Below, one piece after another: positions 42,620 to 50,720 of a DNA stretch of 64,000 nt. Positions within the stretch are counted from its first letter, which is position 1. Every line of letters begins with the position of its first letter. Source of the DNA: Bacillota bacterium (GTDB lineage Bacteria; Bacillota; Clostridia; Oscillospirales; Oscillospiraceae); contig JAUMWD010000002.1 in assembly GCA_030529825.1 (NCBI GenBank), positions 1 through 64,000 of the forward strand, read 5' to 3'. The notes under the pieces were generated by a model. It was not told where the DNA came from and made no database searches. It was given only the letters and a program-made list of their open reading frames with translations. A program made the translations under genes and the position numbers.

Positions 42620-43551
42620 TGAATTACCGCGAGTGTGCCGAATGGCTTTCTAAACGCGACAATTTTATAATTATTACTCATCTGCGGCCTGACGGAGATA
42701 CTCTCGGCAGTGCTGCTGCGCTTTGCTCTGCGCTGCGCAGGTCAGGCAAAAACGCGTATCTGTTTCCAAACCCCGAAATTACGCAGAAGTATGTAGAGTA
42801 TGTCGATGAGTTTTTGGCGGAAAGCTTTAAACATGAATATGGTATTGCCGTTGATGTTGCGGAGGAACGAATGTTCTGCAATGGCTTTAACGGCAAGGTA
42901 GATTTGTGTATCGACCATCATCCCACCAACCCTCACTATGCTGACGAGCTTCTCCTCCACGCGGAAAAAGCCTCCTGCGGCGAGAGCGTGCTTGAGGTGA
43001 TTAAATGCCTCTGCGGTGATGTGACATCCAAGGAAGCAAGCCTGCTGTACATGGCGGTTTCTACAGACTGCGGCTGCTTCAGATATGCAAATGTTACCTC
43101 GGAAACCTTCGCCGCGGCAAGTGAGCTTGCCGCCTGCGGTGCCGAGGTGCAGAAGCTGAATTTTAAACTGTTCCGGCAGGTGTCCCGGGCGAGAATCACT
43201 CTTGAGGGAATGATTTCCGCCGGACTTAAATTCTACCATGACGGTGCGCTCGTAGTGGCAACTGTCACCGATGAAATGATGAAGATTGCCGGAGCAACCG
43301 AAAATGATTGCGATGACATCGCGGGAATCCCGGGAAAGGTAGAAGGCTGTGTTGTCAGCATGGTAATCCGTGAGCTAGAGACGGGAAAATGCAAGGTTTC
43401 AGTTCGTTCACAGCCTAACTTTGACAGCTCTGTGATATGCGCAAGATTTGGCGGAGGCGGACATAAAATGGCTTCAGGCTGCACTGTTTATGAAACGCCG
43501 GAAAAGGTGCGTGAAATGATGGTTGCCGCCATTGACGAGGTGTGGGCATGA
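42619..43551 (+). CDS. nrnA: DHH/DHHA1 phosphoesterase NrnA (oligoribonuclease/pAp phosphatase)
   Basis: A 310-residue phosphoesterase degrading nano-RNAs and 3'-phosphoadenosine 5'-phosphate. The DHH-domain metal motifs are RPDGDTLGS near 25 and the eponymous DHHPTNP near 100; the DHHA1 end shows GGGGHKMASGCT. It follows rbfA as in many Firmicutes and overlaps truB by ATGA. Confidence 0.93.
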   Translation: MNYRECAEWLSKRDNFIIITHLRPDGDTLGSAAALCSALRRSGKNAYLFPNPEITQKYVEYVDEFLAESFKHEYGIAVDVAEERMFCNGFNGKVDLCIDHHPTNPHYADELLLHAEKASCGESVLEVIKCLCGDVTSKEASLLYMAVSTDCGCFRYANVTSETFAAASELAACGAEVQKLNFKLFRQVSRARITLEGMISAGLKFYHDGALVVATVTDEMMKIAGATENDCDDIAGIPGKVEGCVVSMVIRELETGKCKVSVRSQPNFDSSVICARFGGGGHKMASGCTVYETPEKVREMMVAAIDEVWA

Positions 43552-44402
43552 ACGGCATTATTCTCGTGGATAAGCCCCAAGGCTGGACAAGTCATGATGT
43601 GGTAGGAAAGCTTCGCGGTATACTGCATGAACGCAGAATAGGGCATTCGGGAACCCTTGACCCTATGGCTACGGGCCTTCTTGTAGTTTTCGTGGGAAGA
43701 GCAACCCGCGGTGTTGAGTTTGCCGAGGCACACAGCAAGGAATATATAGCCGGCCTGCGTTTAGGTGTTGCAACAGATACACAGGATATAACGGGAAATG
43801 TTTTGCATGAAACAAGTCAGAATGTTACCGAAAATGAGCTGAAATCCGTAATTAATGGCTTTTTGGGCGATATTCAGCAGATTCCGCCAATGTATTCGGC
43901 AATAAAAGTAGGTGGAAAAAAGCTCTATGAGCTTGCCCGAAAGGGCGAATGCGTCGAGCGCAAGCCGAGAAATGTCAACATATCAAAGCTTGAACTCGTC
44001 GGCAGGGAAGAGAATGACTTCATTCTCGATGTTGGCTGTTCAAAGGGAACATATATCAGAGCCCTTTGTAATGACATAGGAGAAAAGCTCGGCTGCAGCG
44101 GATGCATGAGCTCGCTGCGCAGAGTTAAAGCGGGACAATTCAGCATATCCGATGCCCATACCATTGAGGAAATTGCAGAAGATCCTGAAAAATATATTTT
44201 GCCCGTAGATTCACTTTTTTCGGAATATGAAACCATTACCGCTAATTCGGAAACAGAGAAGAAACTCAAAAACGGCAATGCAGTAAAATGCACTGCTGCT
44301 GATGGAAAATACCGTGTCTACGCTGAAAGCGGAGAATTTCTCCTTCTGGGCGAGGTTCAGCAGGGAATACTAAAGACAATTAAGAATTTTTTTGAGGTCT
44401 AA
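43548..44402 (+). CDS. truB: tRNA pseudouridine-55 synthase TruB
   Basis: A 284-residue enzyme that makes pseudouridine 55 in the T loop of tRNA. VDKPQGWTSHDVV and the catalytic region RIGHSGTLDPMATGLL (with the catalytic Asp) are intact, as is YIRALCNDIGEKLG. The ATG at 43548 has GAGG seven bases upstream; a GTG at 43542 is less well placed. Confidence 0.95.
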   Translation: MNGIILVDKPQGWTSHDVVGKLRGILHERRIGHSGTLDPMATGLLVVFVGRATRGVEFAEAHSKEYIAGLRLGVATDTQDITGNVLHETSQNVTENELKSVINGFLGDIQQIPPMYSAIKVGGKKLYELARKGECVERKPRNVNISKLELVGREENDFILDVGCSKGTYIRALCNDIGEKLGCSGCMSSLRRVKAGQFSISDAHTIEEIAEDPEKYILPVDSLFSEYETITANSETEKKLKNGNAVKCTAADGKYRVYAESGEFLLLGEVQQGILKTIKNFFEV

Positions 44403-44403
44403 A

Positions 44404-45312
44404 ATGGATAACTCTAAAAGAGCCGTGGCAATCGGCTTTTTTGACGGCATACATGTGGGTCATGCCGAGCTGTTAAATAAAACAAAAGAACGTGCTGCGG
44501 AAATTGGTGCAGTTCCCTCGGTGCTTACTTTTGATATTCACCCCGACAATCTTGTTTTCAAAAAGGAAGTTCCGCTGCTTAACAGCGCAAACGGACGGGA
44601 AAGCATTATTCGCAGAGAGTTCGGAATTGATAATGTCGTTTTCATTCACTTTAACCAGAAGGTCATGTGCATGGATTGGAAAGAATTCGTGGATGAAATT
44701 ATCAAAGAGCTTGATGTGGCGTGGATTGTTGTTGGCCATGATTTTTGCTTTGGCTATAAGGGGATGGGTACCGCTGAGCGTCTTAAGGAGTACAGCGAGA
44801 GCATGGGAATAGGCTGCGATATTATTCCTGCGGTATGCAGAGACGGTGTTGTTGTCAGCTCAACAAACATCAGAAAGCTTATTGAAACCGGAGAAATTGA
44901 AAAGGCCAATGAATATCTTGGCCATGCCCATACACTTGAGGATACTGTGCGCTCCGGCTATCACCTCGGTGCAAAGATGGGCGCGCCCACAATTAACATG
45001 ATGCTTCCCGAGGGTGTGCTTGTGCCTCGTTTCGGCGTTTATGCCACAAAGGTGTTTTTAGATGACGGCTCGGAGCATATCGCAGTCACTAATGTTGGCG
45101 TAAGACCTACAGTCAGCGATGATAACCGCGTTAGCGTGGAAAGCTATATTATTGATTTCAACGGTAATCTCTACGACCGTCATGTAAGACTTGAATTCCA
45201 CAGCTTTTTGCGACCGGAGCAGAAATTCTCATCACAGGATGAGCTTTCAGCGCAGATTAAGCTCGATTCGGAAAATGCAAGAAGATTTTTTGAAGAAAAA
45301 AGCAGCGAATGA
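44404..45312 (+). CDS. ribF: Bifunctional riboflavin kinase/FAD synthetase
   Basis: A 302-residue enzyme making FMN and FAD. It has an N-terminal nucleotidyltransferase domain (AIGFFDGIHVGHAELL, then VGHDFCFGYKGMGT and STNIRKLIETGE), and a C-terminal riboflavin kinase domain (GAPTINMMLPEGVLVPRFGVYA). The ATG at 44404 follows GAGG. It ends the long rimP operon; its last codons form one arm of the terminator shared with the convergent gene. Confidence 0.94.
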   Translation: MDNSKRAVAIGFFDGIHVGHAELLNKTKERAAEIGAVPSVLTFDIHPDNLVFKKEVPLLNSANGRESIIRREFGIDNVVFIHFNQKVMCMDWKEFVDEIIKELDVAWIVVGHDFCFGYKGMGTAERLKEYSESMGIGCDIIPAVCRDGVVVSSTNIRKLIETGEIEKANEYLGHAHTLEDTVRSGYHLGAKMGAPTINMMLPEGVLVPRFGVYATKVFLDDGSEHIAVTNVGVRPTVSDDNRVSVESYIIDFNGNLYDRHVRLEFHSFLRPEQKFSSQDELSAQIKLDSENARRFFEEKSSE

Positions 45313-45330
45313 TTACCATTCGCTGCTTTT
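45295..45330. terminator. Bidirectional terminator built from the coding ends of ribF and gluQ
   Basis: AAGCAGCGAATG / CATTCGCTGCTT with a 5-base loop, A-run before and T-run after. The left arm is the ribF 3' coding end, including part of its TGA, and the right arm is the gluQ 3' coding end. No intergenic base is used. Confidence 0.85.
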
Positions 45331-46251
45331 AAATTCTATATCATTTTTTGAGATCTTGTCCCAGGAGAAGTTTTCTAAAAGTTCACAGGGTGAAATAGGG
45401 GCGCTGCTGTCTGCGAGTCCGAGAAGAAATGCGATTTTTCCGGTCAGTTCTTCAGGTGAATACTTGTTGCGCAAAACCTCCGTGCTTAAATCACCGTAGC
45501 GCTTGGACATCTTTCGGCTGTCTTCTGTGACAAGAAGAGGAGCGTGACAATATTCCGGAGCAGTGCCGCCCAATTCGTTTATCAGCCATATCTGTTTAGC
45601 GGTGGAGCCAAGCAGATCGTGACCGCGCACAACTCTGTTTATGCCCATTTCCATGTCGTCAACGGAAACCGCAAGCTGATATGCGTATATTCCGTCAGAT
45701 CGCCTTATTATAAAGTCGCCGCTGACCGCAAGATTTTCAGAGATTTTACCGTAATGTCCGTCGGTGAAGCTGATCTCCCGGTTTGGGACACTTACCTTCC
45801 ATGAGGGGCGTCTGCCGCTTTGCTCAAGCGTCTGCCGTTCTTTATCGGTTAAAGAGCGGCACTTGCAGCCATAGTCAACGGAGACTTCTCCGGGATGCGG
45901 CGCAGACGCCGCAAGCCGCTGACATCGACTGCAGTAGCAGGGATATACAAGCCCCTTGTCAAACAGAAGCTTGAAGGCTTCGTCGTAGAGCTCCGTGCGT
46001 GAGCTTTGAGCAAATTCGGGCGAATTCTCGTCCCAGCCTTTGTCATAGGGTATGCCCAACCATTGCAGGTCATCTGCAATTTTAAATGCGTATTCACTTT
46101 TGCAGCGGTCGCGGTCAATGTCTTCCATGCGGAGAATTAGTTTACCTCCGGCTTTTCTGCAGTCAAGCCAGGTTAGCAGGGAAGTGGCAATGTTTCCGAT
46201 GTGGAGCAGACCGCTGGGGCTTGGAGCGTATCTTGATACGATTTCTTTCAT
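45313..46251 (-). CDS. gluQ: tRNA-Asp glutamyl-queuosine synthetase (GluQ-RS)
   Basis: A 312-residue paralogue of glutamyl-tRNA synthetase lacking the anticodon-binding half. It attaches glutamate to queuosine 34 of tRNA-Asp. The class I motifs are LLHIGN near 15 (HIGH) and RKMSKRYG near 244 (KMSKS). The zinc site reads CYC and, further on, YGCKC, matching the Cys-x-Cys ... Tyr-x3-Cys set of the E. coli protein. The length equals that family. The ribosome binding site is weak (AGGTTGAT). QueA of the queuosine pathway begins at 63634. Confidence 0.87.
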   Translation of the reverse strand: MKEIVSRYAPSPSGLLHIGNIATSLLTWLDCRKAGGKLILRMEDIDRDRCKSEYAFKIADDLQWLGIPYDKGWDENSPEFAQSSRTELYDEAFKLLFDKGLVYPCYCSRCQRLAASAPHPGEVSVDYGCKCRSLTDKERQTLEQSGRRPSWKVSVPNREISFTDGHYGKISENLAVSGDFIIRRSDGIYAYQLAVSVDDMEMGINRVVRGHDLLGSTAKQIWLINELGGTAPEYCHAPLLVTEDSRKMSKRYGDLSTEVLRNKYSPEELTGKIAFLLGLADSSAPISPCELLENFSWDKISKNDIEFKSSEW

Positions 46252-46343
46252 AAATCAACCTGAATTCAGTTTTTTATGTTATTATTAAAGCATAATTAGA
46301 CGAAAATTTAAATATGTATGTACCAATTACAAAAAATATGTGC

Positions 46344-46365
46344 TATATTAATTACACAATTTGTG
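46344..46365 (+). promoter_or_regulatory. Extended -10 promoter and palindromic operator of the TetR gene
   Basis: TATATT (46344-46349) preceded by TGC; no clear -35. Directly after it CACAATTTGTG (46355-46365) is a perfect palindrome around a central T, suitable for autorepression by the TetR protein. Confidence 0.45.
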
Positions 46366-46381
46366 AAGAAGGGGTAATACT

Positions 46382-46939
46382 ATGGCAAGTTCTACAAAAG
46401 AAGCCCTGGGCAATGCTCTCAAAAAAATGCTCGCTGTTAAACCCATTGATAAAATTACCGTTAAAGACCTTGTTGAAGAGTGCGGAGTAAACCGCCAGAC
46501 CTTCTATTATCACTATGACGATGTATACGATCTCTTGGAGTGGGTATTTGAGGAGGATGCAAACCGCGTTCTTCCCGATGAAATTTATTATGATGAATGG
46601 CGCGAAAATGTAATGATGTTTTTCCGCTATCTCTACGAAAACAGGAGCTTTGTGCTTAATATCTATAACTCCCAGAACCGTTCCTATATGCTGCGATACT
46701 TTAAGCGCAGACTCCACTACTGCATCCATGGCTTCGCGGTTATTGTTGCCGACGGAAGAAATATTGAATGGTCAGATTTGGAATTCGTTTGCGAGTTCTA
46801 TGCCCAGGGTGTAACCGGCCTGATTTCCCAATGGCTTGACCTAAATATGGAGCTTCCTCCCGAAATTACAGCAGAAAAGTTTATGCAGATTCTTGACGGC
46901 AGCATTGAAAGTATGCTTTCACGCTTTCAGAAAAACTGA
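46382..46939 (+). CDS. TetR/AcrR-family regulator (DhaS-like)
   Basis: A 185-residue regulator. The N-terminal helix-turn-helix reads ITVKDLVEECGVNRQTFYYHYDD-like, a TetR fold with the conserved Phe-Tyr-Tyr-His-Tyr turn. The C-terminal part (RSYMLRYFKRRLHYCIHGF, then FYAQGVTGLISQWL) is typical of the DhaS-type C domain found in many Clostridia. No dihydroxyacetone genes are near, although glpK lies 9 kb away. The ligand and targets are unknown. It stands alone between divergent gluQ and a terminator. AGGGG lies upstream of the ATG. Confidence 0.85.
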   Translation: MASSTKEALGNALKKMLAVKPIDKITVKDLVEECGVNRQTFYYHYDDVYDLLEWVFEEDANRVLPDEIYYDEWRENVMMFFRYLYENRSFVLNIYNSQNRSYMLRYFKRRLHYCIHGFAVIVADGRNIEWSDLEFVCEFYAQGVTGLISQWLDLNMELPPEITAEKFMQILDGSIESMLSRFQKN

Positions 46940-46951
46940 TGTACAAAATCT

Positions 46952-46982
46952 ATGCCCTCCGATATAAATCGGAGGGCATTTT
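46952..46982 (+). terminator. Intrinsic terminator after the TetR gene
   Basis: ATGCCCTCCGAT / ATCGGAGGGCAT, 12-base perfect stem and 4-base loop, with a short T-run. Confidence 0.82.
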
Positions 46983-46985
46983 GTG

Positions 46986-47014
46986 TTGAAAGAACAGAAT
47001 AAAAAGGATATAAT
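46986..47014 (+). promoter_or_regulatory. Promoter of ybaK-uvrA
   Basis: TTGAAA (46986-46991), 17 bases, TATAAT (47009-47014), starting 4 bases after the preceding terminator. Confidence 0.85.
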
Positions 47015-47039
47015 ATATAGGTTAGGATGGGATAAATAT

Positions 47040-47522
47040 ATGAAAGAACAAAAAACAAATGTAATGCGCCTTCTTGAACAGAAGAAAATCAAATACACTT
47101 CCCACGAATATCCACATGGTGACGAAGCCGTTGACGGACTTACCGTTGCACAGATTTGCGGACAGAATCCGAGTCAGGTGTTTAAAACACTTGTGGCCCG
47201 GGGTGCGAGCAAGAGCATATATGTGTTTGTGATTCCGGTTACGAATGAGCTTGACCTAAAGAAGGCTGCAAAGGCAGCAGGGGAAAAATCTGTTGCAATG
47301 ATTCATGTAAGTGAAATCAATGCACTGACGGGCTATGTTCGCGGCGGATGCTCGCCCATAGGAATGAAAAAGCAGTATAAAACATTTTTTTATGAGTCGG
47401 CGGCTGAATATGAGACGATCATGGTTAGCGCCGGAAAAATCGGCTATCAGGTTGAATTGAACCCCGACGAACTGATTAAACTCACCAGAGGAAAATACGC
47501 AGATTTGATAGAGGAAGAATGA
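47040..47522 (+). CDS. ybaK: Cys-tRNA(Pro)/Cys-tRNA(Cys) deacylase YbaK
   Basis: A 160-residue YbaK/EbsC trans-editing protein that hydrolyses mischarged Cys-tRNA-Pro. Family features are VFKTLVARG with the catalytic-pocket Lys, [16 protein letters not shown] and [14 protein letters not shown]. The start at 47040 (AGGATGGG upstream) is required, since an in-frame TTG at 46983 lies before the promoter. It overlaps uvrA by 4 bases. Confidence 0.93.
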   Translation: MKEQKTNVMRLLEQKKIKYTSHEYPHGDEAVDGLTVAQICGQNPSQVFKTLVARGASKSIYVFVIPVTNELDLKKAAKAAGEKSVAMIHVSEINALTGYVRGGCSPIGMKKQYKTFFYESAAEYETIMVSAGKIGYQVELNPDELIKLTRGKYADLIEEE

Positions 47523-50353
47523 GTAACAGTATAATTGTTAAGGGTGCGAGAACCCACAATCTTAAAAATATTGATGTTGAAATACCCCGTGATAAGCTTA
47601 TCGTAATGACGGGACTTTCCGGCAGCGGTAAATCAAGCCTTGCCTTTGACACCATCTATGCGGAAGGCCAGCGGCGTTATGTCGAAAGCCTGTCTTCATA
47701 TGCCAGACAGTTTCTCGGTCAGATGGATAAGCCTGACATTGACAATATTCAGGGGCTTTCTCCTGCAATATCCATTGACCAGAAGACAAGCTCACGAAAT
47801 CCCCGTTCAACCGTTGGTACGGTAACGGAAATATATGACTATATGCGTTTGCTGTGGGCACGCATAGGCGTTCCCCATTGTCCCAAGTGCGGCAAGGAAA
47901 TTCATCAGCAGACTATAGACCAGATAATTGACCAGCTTATGCTTTTGCCGGAAGGCACAAAGCTTCAGATTCTTGCGCCTGTTATTAGAGCCAGAAAGGG
48001 AGAATATCTGAAGATTTTTGAGGACGCAAGACGCTCCGGCTTTGTACGCGCACGGGTTGACGGAAGTATTTATGAGCTTTCCGAAGAAATCAAGCTTGAT
48101 AAAAATAAGAAACACAATATTGAAATCATTGTAGACAGAATAGTGATTAAGCCTGATATTAACCGCAGACTCACAGATTCTGTTGAAACCGCCAGTTCCC
48201 TTGCGGACGGCCTTGTAATTGCTGATATTATAAGTGAGAAGAGGGAAATTCTGTTTTCCCAGAATTATGCCTGTCCCGACTGCGGTGTCTCCATAGAGGA
48301 GCTTACCCCGAGAATGTTCTCTTTTAATACGCCCTACGGAGCATGCCCAAAGTGTGACGGTCTTGGCGTTCAGCTTCTTGTTGATCCGAACCTCATTATA
48401 CCCGACGATGAGTTAAGCCTCAATGAAGGTGCTGTTGTAGCATCTGGCTGGAATATTGCAAACGGCAACTCCATTGCAAAGATGTACTATGAAGCACTTG
48501 CTAAAAAGTATGGTTTTAAGCTGACAACACCTGTAAAGGATTTGCCCGGTGAAGCCCTTGATGCACTGCTCTACGGAACAAAGGGCGAAGCTCTCAATAT
48601 GCAGTACGACAGAGAGCACAGCACAGGCTCTTTTTCTGGAACCTACTCCAAGGCCTTCGAGGGCGTATGCAAGAATATTGAGCGCAGATATCATGAAACT
48701 CAGAGTCCGGCCATGCGCGCAGAACTTGAGGAGTGTATGTCGGAGATAATGTGTCCCGATTGTCGGGGAAAGCGCCTGCGTAGGGAAGCTCTTGCGGTGA
48801 CCGTAGGCGGCAAGAGTATTGCCGAGATGGGGGAAATGTCCATTTCCGAGGCAATAGAATTTGTTGACGGACTTGAGCTAAGCACCAAAGAGCTTATAAT
48901 TGCCGAGCGTATTGTGAAGGAAATCAAGTCCAGACTGGGCTTCCTTAAGAATGTGGGATTGCAGTATCTAACATTGTCCAGAGGTGCATCAAGCCTTTCC
49001 GGCGGCGAGAGCCAGAGAATAAGACTTGCAACACAGATTGGCGCTTCTCTCATGGGTGTGCTGTATATCCTTGATGAACCCAGCATTGGCCTGCATCAGA
49101 GAGATAATGAAAAACTGCTGAAAACGCTGAAGAACCTGCGCGATTTGGGAAATACCCTAATTGTTGTTGAACACGATGAGGACACTATTCGTGCAGCGGA
49201 TTATATTGTGGATATCGGCCCCAAAGCAGGTGTACACGGCGGAGAGGTGCTTTGCGCAGGTACTGTGGAGGATATCTGTGCCTGCGAACGCTCAATTACA
49301 GGTCAGTATCTCAGCGGAAAGCTGAAGATTCAGGTGCCTGAAGAACGCAGAAAGGCCGATAGAGGCTTTATGACAGTTCACGGCGGCGCAGAGAATAATC
49401 TTAAGAATATCGACGCTTCCTTCCCCATAGGCCTTGTTACCTGTGTGACGGGTGTGTCCGGAAGCGGCAAATCATCACTCGTCAATGAAATTCTATATAA
49501 ATCCCTTGCGGTGCAGAAAAACAGAGCAAAGTACAAACCCGGAAAATGTGAGGGCATAAACGGAATTGAAGGCATTGATAAAGTGATTGCCATTGACCAA
49601 AGCCCCATAGGACGCACTCCGCGCTCGAATCCGGCGACATATACAGGATTATTCAGCGATATTCGCGAGCTTTTTGCCTCTACTGAGGATGCGAGAATAC
49701 GAGGCTATAATTCAGGAAGATTTTCCTTCAATATCAAGGGCGGACGCTGCGAAGCCTGTAAGGGTGACGGCGTACAGCGCATTGAAATGCACTTTTTGCC
49801 GGATGTTTACGTTCCCTGCGATGTTTGCGGCGGAAAACGATACAACAGAGAGACTCTTGAGGTAAGGTATAAGGGAAAGAATATCAATGATGTTCTTGAA
49901 ATGACCGTTGAGGAGGCCTGCGACTTTTTTGCTAATCTGCCGAAGCTTCGCAGTAAGCTCGATACTCTGCTTGATGTTGGCTTGGGCTATATTAAGCTCG
50001 GCCAGTCGAGTACAACACTGTCCGGCGGCGAGGCACAGCGTGTTAAGCTGGCCACGGAGCTTTCCAAGCGCAGTACGGGAAATACTGTGTACATTTTAGA
50101 TGAGCCCACTACCGGCCTTCATGTGGCAGATGTCCACAAGCTTATACAGATTATTGACCGTCTTGCGGATGCGGGGAACACAATAGTTATTATTGAACAT
50201 AACCTCGATGTAATTAAATGCGCAGATTACATTATTGATTTAGGCCCTGAAGGCGGAAACGGCGGCGGAACCCTTGTGTTTGCGGGTACTCCGGAGGAAT
50301 GCGCAGTGTGTGATGAAAGCTATACCGGCCGGTTCCTGAAAAGAATTCTTTAA
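47519..50353 (+). CDS. uvrA: Excinuclease ABC subunit A (UvrA)
   Basis: A 944-residue damage sensor of nucleotide excision repair with two ABC ATPase units. Walker A motifs are [12 protein letters not shown] near 32 and [11 protein letters not shown] near 645; signature loops LSGGESQR and LSGGEAQR, and the zinc modules CPKCGKE, CPDCGVS/CPKCDG and CEACKGDG are intact. Full family length. It overlaps ybaK by ATGA. The partner uvrC lies at 19514; uvrB is not in this window. Confidence 0.97.
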   Translation: MSNSIIVKGARTHNLKNIDVEIPRDKLIVMTGLSGSGKSSLAFDTIYAEGQRRYVESLSSYARQFLGQMDKPDIDNIQGLSPAISIDQKTSSRNPRSTVGTVTEIYDYMRLLWARIGVPHCPKCGKEIHQQTIDQIIDQLMLLPEGTKLQILAPVIRARKGEYLKIFEDARRSGFVRARVDGSIYELSEEIKLDKNKKHNIEIIVDRIVIKPDINRRLTDSVETASSLADGLVIADIISEKREILFSQNYACPDCGVSIEELTPRMFSFNTPYGACPKCDGLGVQLLVDPNLIIPDDELSLNEGAVVASGWNIANGNSIAKMYYEALAKKYGFKLTTPVKDLPGEALDALLYGTKGEALNMQYDREHSTGSFSGTYSKAFEGVCKNIERRYHETQSPAMRAELEECMSEIMCPDCRGKRLRREALAVTVGGKSIAEMGEMSISEAIEFVDGLELSTKELIIAERIVKEIKSRLGFLKNVGLQYLTLSRGASSLSGGESQRIRLATQIGASLMGVLYILDEPSIGLHQRDNEKLLKTLKNLRDLGNTLIVVEHDEDTIRAADYIVDIGPKAGVHGGEVLCAGTVEDICACERSITGQYLSGKLKIQVPEERRKADRGFMTVHGGAENNLKNIDASFPIGLVTCVTGVSGSGKSSLVNEILYKSLAVQKNRAKYKPGKCEGINGIEGIDKVIAIDQSPIGRTPRSNPATYTGLFSDIRELFASTEDARIRGYNSGRFSFNIKGGRCEACKGDGVQRIEMHFLPDVYVPCDVCGGKRYNRETLEVRYKGKNINDVLEMTVEEACDFFANLPKLRSKLDTLLDVGLGYIKLGQSSTTLSGGEAQRVKLATELSKRSTGNTVYILDEPTTGLHVADVHKLIQIIDRLADAGNTIVIIEHNLDVIKCADYIIDLGPEGGNGGGTLVFAGTPEECAVCDESYTGRFLKRIL

Positions 50354-50365
50354 CAATATGCAGCG

Positions 50366-50392
50366 GCACCCCATATTATGAAATGGGGGTGC
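50366..50392 (+). promoter_or_regulatory. Hairpin burying a GGGGGTG ribosome binding site
   Basis: GCACCCCAT (50366-50374) with ATGGGGGTGC (50383-50392), one bulged G and an 8-base loop. The right arm contains the putative ribosome binding site of the ATG at 50397. No T-run follows. Confidence 0.45.
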
Positions 50393-50396
50393 TTAT

Positions 50397-50720
50397 ATGT
50401 GGCTGGATTTTGCACTGGCGTTGCTTTGCACGGCTTTGATAATTGTGCTTGCATGGAGCTTTAAGGGACGGCTTCTTATGCCGGTCAGTATAGGCGGCAA
50501 TACAAAAATTACCACAAGTATTGAAGTAACCGGTTCAGAACCGTGCCTTGAGAATACGCTTAAAAGTATTGTGTGGATGCATGAAAATGGCACGCTTAAA
50601 GCAAGCGTGGTTTTGAACATTGATACTGATGATCCCACAGTACACCATGTAGCGCAGGCTTATGCGCTGAACTATTGGTTTATTAATTGCGACTACGGAG
50701 ATAATTCATGGAAGAGCTAA
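50397..50720 (+). CDS. Small membrane-anchored protein of unknown function
   Basis: A 107-residue protein with one N-terminal membrane helix (WLDFALALLCTALIIVLAW), then a small domain of about 80 residues with several beta-strand-like stretches (MPVSIGGNTKITTSIEVTG, ASVVLNIDTDD). The Asp-rich LNIDTDDPTVHHV could mimic a sugar-nucleotide loop, but the protein is far too short for a glycosyltransferase. I do not recognise a family. Its end overlaps recD2 by 13 bases, which suggests coupled translation. The ribosome binding site GGGGGTG lies in a hairpin. Confidence 0.55.
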   Translation: MWLDFALALLCTALIIVLAWSFKGRLLMPVSIGGNTKITTSIEVTGSEPCLENTLKSIVWMHENGTLKASVVLNIDTDDPTVHHVAQAYALNYWFINCDYGDNSWKS

